The notes under the pieces are model-generated. The model did no database searches and was not told the DNA's origin. It saw only the letters and a program-made list of their open reading frames with translations. The position numbers were made by a program, and so were the translations under genes. This document shows, in pieces, positions 1 through 10,060 of a DNA stretch of 64,000 nt (position 1 is the first letter of the stretch; each line of letters begins with the position of its first letter). Source of the DNA: Limonium bicolor (lineage: Eukaryota; Streptophyta; Magnoliopsida; Caryophyllales; Plumbaginaceae); NCBI GenBank assembly GCA_023374045.1, contig CM041776.1:317242722-317306721 (forward strand), given 5' to 3'.

Positions 1-3000
1 TAAGAACTTTGTCCTCAAAGTTGTTCGAGGTTATGGGTTTACACTGCTTACTCATTCTTACGTGTCTAATACCGCGGTCATACATGCTTCTTCCTTACTA
101 ATTCCTAAATCCATTACTCAAGGTTTCTCCTTTCCCTGTCATACCCATGTACAATACTTACTCCCATCCATATTACTATCAACCGTCCGGTTCCTCATTA
201 CAACCCTTATACATACATACAATGCAAAGCTATTCCCAAAGCAATGCAATACACAATACAATTCCGCAGGCATTCAGGTCATCTCGACACGGGACTCCTC
301 TATGTCCCGCTGCCCTTGGAATAATACCACATGCTACCTTACTATCTTCTCCGGTACCTATTTCTAGTAGATCCTCATTCTCCATACTAGGGAAATTCTT
401 TCACCACTACCAATTAAAATTTTCCTAAAACATCCAGCTCCAAGTTCCAGTTTATATTCGTTACCTCTATCCTATGTGTGATTCTTGTGACCACTTAAGG
501 GGAGCTTCGAGAATCATTCGACCCTGATGTGATCAGCATCAGTGTTGAACTATCTTTCCACCCCAATTTGTGTTCGGTTTCCCTTGATCTGATCAGGATC
601 AAGTTCGACTTCCCACATCAATTCAAACAACAAATAATTTAATTGTTTTCATTTTCTATCTTTTACTCTTCCTAGTCATTCATACATCTCCAAGGATGGA
701 ATCAGTCCATCAATCATCCTCACTCTACTTCCCAAATGCTTTACTCCATGGTTCATCCTAATGCTCATTTCATCAACCTTCACTACTTCCATCCATTACT
801 CACCATCATCTTATATTCTAACTAACGGAATACTACTTATAAGATTTAGTTGTTCAATTGTTTCAATATTTTACTTACGATTCCACTACTCATAAACTTC
901 ATTCATCTACTATCCTCATTCATTTCGTACTACTTCTTCAAGGTTACAATACTTGTGGAGCTCCGTCCACTACTCATTACTTTTCTTTACCAATACTCTT
1001 ACACTGGTGTTACAAGATGGGTATATTCACCCTATGGTATTTGCATGTCTAATGCTTAGTTACCACAATTCAATATGAATGAATACGTATGTTTATATAA
1101 CGTAGGTACCACTCATCGAATAATTTCTCATTTGTGCTATGCACATTATAGTTTTATGTGTTTTATTTATAAAACTTGCATTAAGCGGTTTTCGCTCTAC
1201 CCCCCTTAAAAGGGATTACGCCCACGTAATCTACCATATGTTATTATTATTAAACATTGGTTTAATCAATTTGGGCAATCTGAAGCGTTTAGCTTCACTA
1301 CGGTATACTATATAATATGCTCCGGTCAAAGGGTCAACCATACCAAGGTTTAGTCTTTGCACCAAGGATTTCTATATGAGTTTATTTAACTCATCATTAA
1401 TTCGGTTCTAGCCTATTAGGCTTCAAGGCATTAATAGCCATTTTGCTATACTTACTAGCTGGGGCCCACTAGCTTCTGCTGCGCGACCCTGATAACTCGG
1501 GTTATTTACCCTTCGTGCTATCCTTAATGTACTATGCATCACCTTTTATCCGTCTATTATGGGCATAAGGTTTATTAAACAAATGCGGTATTCTTTTACC
1601 GTGTTTGAACTCAATGAGTTTAAGGTTTATAACCAGCTCTCTGGTAATCTTCTGCACATGCTATTCGTGCTTTAGGCTCCTCCGACTTATTGTCGGGCGA
1701 GGTTAAGTCACTACTTAGTTGTAGTGCTTCCTCTGGTGTCACTAGCTTCTGAATTCTACCAGTTTCCCTGGTTCAGTACAAGTGTTCTTTACTTGTATGA
1801 CCTTGCATTCTATGCGTCGGTCCTAGTGACTTTCTTAAGTCTCTTTTCACTCCTCATTCCATTGGAATTCACATTTGTGATTGTTAGTGTATTGTACACT
1901 CTTCGTGCTTCTTTGGCCTTAGGCGCACGGTTTGTGCTAAGCTTGCTTAACTGGCTAGTGCCATGTTTGTTGGTGAAAAGAAAGGTTTACTACGGTTTAC
2001 ATTCTCCATATCCCTAGCCATCCCATTAGATCATTAGCTGCACAAGTGCAATACCAAAACACTCAGTCATACAGAGTGCAGAGGCGTAAACGCTTGACAG
2101 TAAGTCACTTATGTGATGGGAAAGAATTTTCTGCCTGTTATTTCGTACTTATACTCCGTGTCATTATCTGTTACTTCCTCATATTGGTCGCTTGTTGCAC
2201 GTATTCTTACTCATTATACAACATTGTTTTTACTGTTTCGTTACTGTGATAGTTTCTCTTTACTCATTGCCATTGTCATTGGCACCATTCCCTTATGGTA
2301 TGAATACCCTGGGGTTTCCCATGTTCGTGTGTATGACGGTTGTCGTAGCATACCGCACTACTATACTTCCCATAGTGGGGATGTTTTATTTCAGTTTAGG
2401 TTTCATGTGTAGGTTGGCTTACCTCACATCATTTCATTATTGTGATACAATTCACCAAGTATCTTGGTTGACCAAGGATGAGATAACTCATCGGGTCATA
2501 AGCTCTCTTGAGCGTTAATCATTCATGGTGTTCAGTGTGCGTTCACATTAACTGCTTTGTTAATTATTGCCTTTCGGTGCTGAGCATTGGTTTAGGCTCT
2601 GGCTGTGTAGTTTTGCTTGTATGTATTTACCAGGACATCCCGTGAAACTTCAAGGGTTTCTGGTCCCGTTCTATCTTATCATGAAATGAAGTTCTGGTTG
2701 AGGGTTGTTCCACTCATAGGTCTCATGACAAGGTTTACCATGTGAGTTTACAATGGTCACCACATGCTTGGGTGCATGAGTATACTTACTCCTTAAGTCG
2801 TAATGGTTTGGAAATCTCATTTCCTATTCCATCCCTCTTGGCAATATCTATATGCGTGGCTTTACTGTTATATAGATGGAAACCTTTCTAAGGATTCACA
2901 TCATCACCGTCTTCGGTTAACGGGGTTCCCTTGGGTTCTCGTAGTGTCCAAGTGTGGACTAGGCCATTGTTGGCATTATCATGATTCTTATGCCTCTGTG

Positions 3001-5476
3001 TACAATTGCTACAGAAGGCATGAGGGGTATTTAACTCCGTCACTGTATACTAGACTGGTGCTCTAGTGACAGTGACACTGAGGTGGCCATTACCAAGCCA
3101 CTCAGGATGTTGGGTTGGATTTATGGTCCAGTTGTTGATTTCTTGTCGTATGAGGCAATATTCTTGTAGGTCTTGTTAGTAATGGTGTGGTTTGCAACCG
3201 TTTAAGTTAACGCATCGTTTATGGTTTATTCTGAGCCGTATTGCTGCAAGCTATCTTTGCAAGCTGCTTATACATGTTTCCACTCCATGTATACCGTCAT
3301 AGGTTGGAGATATTATTGGGCTCCATGGTAAGTCGTGGCATCACGCTTCCGTTCATAGGAGACCCTTTAGGCAATCAGGTGTTAATAGGTGCCTCTCAGT
3401 ATTTTAGGGCATTTCCTGTTAAGTGAAATCCCTTCGGTGTCCTAACCGAGTGTTCGTTTTAGCTCCCGTGCTCATGTCGTTACGGTTGTTCGACTGTTAT
3501 TAACGCAGACACCCTTCAAGGATCGCTCCTGGGTGTTGGTGGCTGTGCCGTTACATCCGGCTAATGTTTATAACGTTGTCCTGTCGTCTTATGGTATGTC
3601 TGAGTCGTCCCTTTTGGGTTGTAACGTCTCCCGTTCTTGGGTAGACTGTTTACACTTGCTCCTAGTGCTTAGGACTAGGTTTGATATCCCCTTCAATGAT
3701 GGAGTATACTTGTGGTAATCTTGGGGTTGCTCTTGGGATTCTGTCCCGTTTGTTGAGCATTGTTAGGTTCACATTAGGCATTCGCCTTCATGTGTTTAGG
3801 CTGGGCATTCCATCCAGCTGTCAGGTAATTGCTTAGATTTGAGACATATCCAATGTCTATACTGTTTAGTCTGTGCCTTGCACTTCCTAGTTCTTACTCC
3901 TTATCTTCAGATGGGTCTTCTGAGTTCCTTTATGCTGAATTGTCTGAGGTGTCCAGTTGTTCTGGTTTGAACTCACTGATGGTCCGTAGAACGGAGCGAC
4001 TACTTCCCGTGTGTCGTACACTACATGTGCACATACGTGGGGTACCATGTTGATACGTTGCCACTTACCCAACTATATGTCGGGCCCGCAAGCTCCTTCG
4101 GAGTGCGGTTGTCCCACATCCCGTAACGGGTACACTCGTAGCGTTCGTCACACGCCTAGGTGAAGTATTCTGTTGCCAACTCCTCTTGTATCATTCTATG
4201 ATACTCACCATAATGTTGTTGGTTTTTAAAATCCAAGGTTTTTAAAAGAGGTTTGAGGTTTTGAAAAGTTTTTTTAAAACAGTGGTTCGGTGTTAAAAGA
4301 AATCTTTCATGGCATAGCCACGTTTGAGGTCTTGACCAAGTCTAGCCTCTCGCTGACTGGTATGTTCTAAATACAGTGGTCGGGCCGTTAGGCCTTTCCA
4401 AGGTTCCATACGTCTGGTTGTTAGGATGTGTGATCCTGTGTGATTGTTTCGTCACAGTCACCGTACATTACTATGTACTTGTGACGTGTTAGTGTCCCTT
4501 TACATATCTCTGTCTTTACTGCACTTGCCGTGGCAAGTGCGTGGTACTGGTGGTTTTTGGGTAATCTTATACCAATCTTGGTAGGGTTTCCATTTGTGTT
4601 TGTTAGTCTTGTTGGTCTATAACTGATATACTCGCTCCTTTAGGTAGCTTCTTGATTGTCTAGACATGGTTGTCGTAGATCTGGGTACTCCTCCACTCTT
4701 GGAGGTTCCCGTTCTATTTGGTTTAGTGTCGCTCCTTGTGGCTCGTTCCCACACATTTATGGTGGTTGCTGAGCCTTCCTGTTTAGGTACTACGCTTGTA
4801 GTCCTATTGGATTATATCCCATGGTTGTTATTATAGTTGTCTGAGCTATTGGCCAGGTATTGCAACCTTAGTGGCGTTGTAGTTTGGAGTTAAGCTCCGA
4901 CTATGTCCTTAGTCGGCTAGCATACCGTTGGTGGTATTATTCAAGTATTACTATCCCGTAGACTTGTGTCTCGGGTTCCGTTACTGCTCCCTTTTTCCAT
5001 TCGTGTACGTTAGCGCTTCTTTTCCTGCTGCTGGTTGTTTAGCTAGGTCTCGCGACTGCTAAGCACGTCGCCCCATGCTGTTGTAAGTTGTAGCCTCCTA
5101 TGGTTGGAGTGCTCATTCAACCGCTGTTGAGTGCGGGTATTGTTGTTCAACCGGGGTTATCTCCGGGACTTCCAGTTCTTGGAATTACTACATGTCGGTT
5201 TGTTTACTGTGTGATTGCTTCACAACTGCCAGATCGGGTTTCCCCGAGTATGAGAGGATTTTCCTTCTCTCTGGCGTCCTTTCCCAAGTTATACAGTGGG
5301 GTTGCGGCGGGCGGGACTGGTATTGTAGGTATCCGGTACTCACCGGTAGTTCCTAACTAGCATATCTCTAATGCTAACACTCAGCCCTTAGCCCTAAGCT
5401 TCTAATTCCTAACTCGGTATTCCTAAGCTCGGTATTTCCAGTCATCAGAGCGATACTTCGCTCTGATACCACTTTT
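1..5476 (-). mobile_element. non-coding internal region of a minus-strand LTR retrotransposon (LARD-like)
   Basis: This stretch lies directly inside an LTR/primer-binding-site junction (5460-5477) that reads on the minus strand, so it should be the internal domain of an LTR retroelement. In about 5.4 kb I find no gag, protease, integrase, reverse transcriptase or RNase H motif in any frame. All open frames are short and have no family resemblance. The sequence is rich in short perfect hairpins, several with 8-10 bp stems. The first 30 bases, read on the minus strand, resemble the segment that often precedes the 3' LTR in plant gypsy elements, but this is weak. A large non-autonomous derivative (LARD), or an element whose coding part lies outside the window, are the best readings. 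The opposite LTR is not visible. Confidence 0.5.
5460..5471 (-). other. primer-binding site, initiator-Met tRNA type
   Basis: On the minus strand this reads TGGTATCAGAGC, the standard plant LTR-retroelement primer-binding site complementary to the 3' end of initiator methionine tRNA. It lies five bases from the LTR terminus at 5477. It is also the 3' part of a perfect hairpin: 5444-5453 pairs with 5458-5467 over 10 bp with a 4-base loop. The site fixes the element's orientation as minus. Confidence 0.8.
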
Positions 5477-5703
5477 TGTAACACCCCTACTATTAATACA
5501 GTCATTAACGTCCAATCTCCTTACTCATCAGATACTCGCAGCGGATATAACTTACATACAATGGGTGATACAATGCCGTTAGTCACCCACGTGACTAACC
5601 AGGCTACTGATTCTACATACAGCATCGGTCTGATGGACCGGAATCCCGAGTACTACAAATCTACAATACATTCTCCACTTACCAATTACTACTAAATCTG
5701 CAT
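5477..5703 (-). mobile_element. partial LTR of the left-hand element, cut by the assembly gap
   Basis: The LTR begins on the plus strand with TGTAACACCCC, so on the minus strand it ends GGGGTGTTACA, the typical TG...CA border of plant gypsy-type LTRs. It runs into the run of N at 5704. Its outer end must lie in or beyond the gap, since no TG/CA border with a target duplication is visible after 6203. No coding potential is seen. Confidence 0.65.
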
Positions 5704-6203
5704 NNNNNNNNNNNNNNNNNNNNNNNNNNNNNNNNNNNNNNNNNNNNNNNNNNNNNNNNNNNNNNNNNNNNNNNNNNNNNNNNNNNNNNNNNNNNNNNNN
5801 NNNNNNNNNNNNNNNNNNNNNNNNNNNNNNNNNNNNNNNNNNNNNNNNNNNNNNNNNNNNNNNNNNNNNNNNNNNNNNNNNNNNNNNNNNNNNNNNNNNN
5901 NNNNNNNNNNNNNNNNNNNNNNNNNNNNNNNNNNNNNNNNNNNNNNNNNNNNNNNNNNNNNNNNNNNNNNNNNNNNNNNNNNNNNNNNNNNNNNNNNNNN
6001 NNNNNNNNNNNNNNNNNNNNNNNNNNNNNNNNNNNNNNNNNNNNNNNNNNNNNNNNNNNNNNNNNNNNNNNNNNNNNNNNNNNNNNNNNNNNNNNNNNNN
6101 NNNNNNNNNNNNNNNNNNNNNNNNNNNNNNNNNNNNNNNNNNNNNNNNNNNNNNNNNNNNNNNNNNNNNNNNNNNNNNNNNNNNNNNNNNNNNNNNNNNN
6201 NNN
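5704..6203. other. assembly gap of exactly 500 N
   Basis: There are exactly 500 N, which suggests a fixed-size scaffold gap of unknown true length. Any open frame that crosses it is an artefact. Confidence 0.97.
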
Positions 6204-6991
6204 AACCGTTGGATCAATATATTATCGGTGAGAAGAGCATATTAGGTGAAAGGAATATTTTAATTTAGTCAAACAATGTACGTAAACCACATTTTACAAA
6301 GAAAAAAAAAAGAAGAAATGTACATAAAACATAAAGTGCTTCTCTCACCGTGTCACTTTGTGACATAATTTTTTGTATAAACTATTAAAATACTTCTAAA
6401 ATTAGATACTATTTAAGTATAATTATTTTAATAGAATTAGACGGATAAATGTGAGTAAAATACAAAGCCAAATATCAATGTGTATAGTTATATAGAACAT
6501 ATTTTGGTATATTTTAAAAAAGAAAACAAAATTATTAGTAAATCCATTTACACACATTGTAGTATAATCTAGCTTAAGCCATTGATGGTCTGAGTGGCAA
6601 ATAATTTAGATCACATCAATAAGTAATTAAAAAATAGATGGTTGTAAGTTACATACAATAATGTCACGTCAATCCTCTCAAGGGTGAACAAAAGAAAAAA
6701 AAATAGTAAGTGATATACAGTTAAGATTACAATATTATAAAAATAATGAATGGAGGAGATGGTTTCCGTCAGGGACAGAAGAATGCATTCCGTCACCAAA
6801 TCCTCGGTAATACAAGACCCAACCGAATCCCGATCCATAAAGTGTCGAAAAAATTGCTGCCCTTATTTTTTTCTACAGTCCCTAATATTGCTTATTATTG
6901 TGCATTATTGTTTGCGTGCAGATGACTCATCCCTAGCAATTGCCTTGGAGTTGGAACGGGAAATGTTCGGCAAATAGATTACTAGTAGTAC
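6204..6991. other. AT-rich stretch without recognisable gene
   Basis: I see no coding frame with family resemblance, no terminal repeats and no RNA gene. It holds short A and T runs and isolated small open frames only. Confidence 0.6.
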
Positions 6992-7000
6992 TATTTTATA

Positions 7001-8121
7001 GGGAAATTTCACGATATACCCCTGAGGTTTGAGCGAATTTTACGAGATACCCCAAAGGTTTCATTTTCATAACGAGATACCCCCGAGGTTTCATTTTTTT
7101 TACGATATACCCCTGAGGTTTCATTTTCATTACGATATACCCCTGAGGTTTCAATTTTATTACGAGATGTCCCTCAGTTCAAATTCGGATATATTATATT
7201 TGTCATATTCTCATTTTACCCTCGCACCATATGCCCCATAACACAGGTTTATAGTCAAATTTTTTAAAAATTTAAAATACGAACAAAATGCACATAAAAA
7301 TTAAAGATCAATTAAAAATTTTATTACAATTTAAAAAACATAAATAAAAGTATAAAAACAAATAAAAAAAAATAGAATCATGAAAGGTTTAAAATAAATA
7401 GAAATGACTAACCAACAAAAAATAATCTATTTAAAAAACTTATATTGTTACATAAAATTAATAAATAGAAATGACTAAAAAATAAAAAGTAAATTATTTT
7501 GAAAAATAAACATAACTTGTTAAGGAGTTACCTAGATATGTATTAAAATTATAAAAAGTATAACAAGAATATTAAAAGCAACAATTTCATATAGTACATA
7601 GAAATAATGAAAAATCAAGTATAAAAATCATTTTTTGTTCTTTAAATATAATTGCTATAATAGTTTTTAAATTATGTAACAATATAAGTTTTTAAATAGA
7701 TTATTTTTTTGTTGTTTGGTCATTTTTTTATTTTAAACCTTCATGATTCTAATTTTTTAATTTGTTTTTATACTTTTATTTATGTTTTTTAAAATTGAAT
7801 TAAAATTTTAATTGATCTTTAATTTTTCTGTGCATTTTGTTCATATTTTAAATTTTTAAAAGTTTGACCATAAATCCATGTTGTGGGGCTTATGGTGCGA
7901 GGGTAAAATAAGGATATGAAAAATATAATATATTAGATTCTGAACTGAGGGGCATTTCGTAATAAAATTGAAACCTCAGGGGTATATCGTAATGAAAACG
8001 AAACCTCAGGGGTATATCGTAAAAAAAATGAAACCTCGGGGGTATCTCGTAATGAAAATGAAACCTCGGGGGTATCTTGTAAAATTCGCTCAAACCTCGG
8101 GGGTATATCATGAAATTTCCC
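7001..8121. mobile_element. Mutator-like foldback element with 9-bp target duplication
   Basis: The left end begins GGGAAATTTCACGATATACC and the right end is its inverted form (ending GAAATTTCCC at 8121). The inverted arms run for roughly 400 bp or more on each side, leaving almost no unique centre. Both flanks carry the 9-bp direct duplication TATTTTATA (6992-7000 and 8122-8130). A 9-bp duplication with long inverted repeats is the signature of Mutator-like elements. It is 1121 bp, has no transposase and must be non-autonomous. The outer part of each arm is a tandem array of a 30-bp unit. The arms could extrude as a giant hairpin. Confidence 0.88.
7012..7191. repeat. six tandem 30-bp units in the left arm of the foldback element
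   Basis: Units start with ACGATATACC or ACGAGATACC at 7012, 7042, 7072, 7102, 7132 and 7162, an exact 30-bp period. Each continues with a GAGGTTTCA-like core and a T-rich tail. The same array appears inverted at about 7930-8110 in the right arm. Because 30 is a multiple of three, the array stays open in frame and gives spurious 10-residue periodic proteins on both strands. Confidence 0.9.
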
Positions 8122-8152
8122 TATTTTATACGTATGAGGCTATAAATTATTA

Positions 8153-8389
8153 CTCTCTCCGTCCTAAATTGACCGTCCTGTTTACTATTTAGACATGTCG
8201 TTTGACTTCAATTTTTAACATATAAGATAAATTAATTTTGAAAATTTAAGTTTTACATATGATTCCTTACATGGTAAATTATATGTTACGAAATTTAGTT
8301 TTATAAAATTATTTTATCTTATATGCTTAATATTGAAGTGGAAAAACATGCCATAAAGTAAACAGGACGGCCAATTCAGGACGGAGGAG
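8153..8389. mobile_element. Stowaway-like MITE (Tc1/mariner type)
   Basis: Inverted ends match the plant Stowaway consensus: CTCTCTCCGTCCTAAATTG at the left, and the right end reads GAGGAGG-type on the plus strand, its near-inverse. The arms continue with a shared segment containing CCGTCCTGTTTACT. The element is flanked by the dinucleotide TA at 8151-8152 and 8390-8391. The length of 237 bp fits the class. It lies only 22 bp from the target duplication of the neighbouring foldback element. Confidence 0.85.
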
Positions 8390-8639
8390 TATTAACAAAA
8401 CAATCAACCACTCTGTACTGTTCAGGGATTTGTACTAGTAGTAGACTAGGGGCCCGTTCTCTCACCACATTAATGTTAAGCTTTATCAAAAAGCAGCAAA
8501 TACTAGATTTAAGATAAAGTTGCTTTGTGAGATAAGGGGTGGGTTCCACCCAAAATAAAAACCAATTAAAACTTGACACATGTTATTTAAAGCTACATTA
8601 ATCTATCTACAAATATTAAGGTGATGAGATAAACATCGC

Positions 8640-8937
8640 AATGAATTCTGGGTCCCACCCTTTTTCTTCTTATCCGAAACGCAAAGCTCAAGAAAGAAAT
8701 CCAACCCTCTCCATTCTACCACGTGGCTTTCATCCAAAGATTCTTAGCCAGCTTCGTCTCCAAGCTCCCCACCCACTTCATTGCACAATACACACATCCA
8801 TTTCCTCCTTTCCTTCTACCCTTTCGTGTCCTCTCTCTCTATCCACATCCTCTCGTATCATCCCTCTTCTTCTCTTCAGCAGCAATTCACTCAGCCGCCG
8901 ATTAAACTGGCTGATGGCGACGATCATCAACATCTAG
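8640..8937 (+). other. probable 5' untranslated exon of the LRR gene
   Basis: A CT-rich stretch (about 8700-8880) typical of plant leader sequences ends at a possible GT donor after 8937. The open frames here carry no domain. An intron would then run to an AG acceptor before the start codon at 10061, possibly the one at 9968-9969. A (CAT/ATC)-rich microsatellite at about 9267-9305 would lie in that intron. The exon is inferred from position and composition only. Confidence 0.35.
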
Positions 8938-10060
8938 GTATCACGAATCTCCTCTGTTTTTCTTTTTGTCCCCATGACGCTAAATTGGGGTTTAACGTGC
9001 TATATCTTCTGGATAAGAACTTATTTCAATCGATAGCCCCTACCCACTAGGGAAAGAACTTAGACAAAATGAATATGAGAGCAGAAGTTCGGCCCTGATT
9101 GTTTGCTTGATCATGTATAAAGTCAAGATTTTGCGTGGCCGTCGAAGTTTGATGTTATGTGTTCTGGTCTGGGTTTTGCTGCGGGTTTCCCTTTTTCTCT
9201 CTTGTAATCGTGGGTCTTATTGATGAGCATCTCGATGTTCTTATTAACATCACCGCTACTACCATGAACCATCGTAGTCATCATGTCATCATCGTCATCA
9301 TCACCGTTACTATTTTTAGTTTTCAGTGTAATCATCAACCTTCAATGAGGGGAAATATTGTGTTGTTTCCGCATCGCAACTACATTACTGTGCCACTGGT
9401 GCCTGTGCTCCTCTATCCTTAATCTTTATATGTCCTATGCATCTTCCCTCATCGGGCGTTTGACCGGGTTATTTAATTATACGAGACTGTTATTGCTACA
9501 GAACTCCTGTACTATGTGGTGAAACGTTATTCACACGGCCTCTCCTCTGAATGATGAGTTTTGTGCTTTGTCAGCGCTGATCTTTTTCTTTTTTGGCATG
9601 GTGGAAAACTAGACCCGCTCTGAAAGTTTCGTTTTTTTTTTTCTTGTTGAGTACGTCTTTTGTTTTCACTTTTTTTTTTTGGCTAAATGACCCCAGAATG
9701 TTAGAAAATACGGAACTCAGTTTTTGATATCTACATCATATCAGTTGAAATGTTTGTGGTCTATGAATGTTACAAGAGGATTCAGGGGCTTTCTATGGTT
9801 ATAGAATTTGATATAATACTGAACACTCGTGTGTACTAACATTCTTTTCCCTATATTTGTCAGTCTATGCGGGTTCCTTCAATTTCAATTATCAGAGTAA
9901 AAGTATTACATCTGAACATGTTGTTTCTACTTGGTGTTTTTGTTCTACAATTCTATGCTAGTCAATCAGGTTAAGCATGTAAGGGTATGTCCTGGTTGAT
10001 GTGATGCTCTCAAGTTCAGTAATTTCATTTGAGACACTTGAAGTCTTTGCTACTACCTTT

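Noticed and set aside
1..5476. Coding genes in the left 5.4 kb
   Set aside because: All frames are short and lack motifs; the region lies inside a non-coding LTR element.
5579..6217. 212-codon minus-strand frame across the N gap
   Set aside because: Most of it is N; it is an artefact of an assembly gap.
7012..7191. CRISPR-like regular repeats
   Set aside because: The 30-bp units are head to tail without unique spacers, in a plant transposon arm.
7029..7241. Open frame with 10-residue periodic protein
   Set aside because: Direct result of the 30-bp tandem repeat in the foldback arm; the same occurs inverted at 7890-8111.
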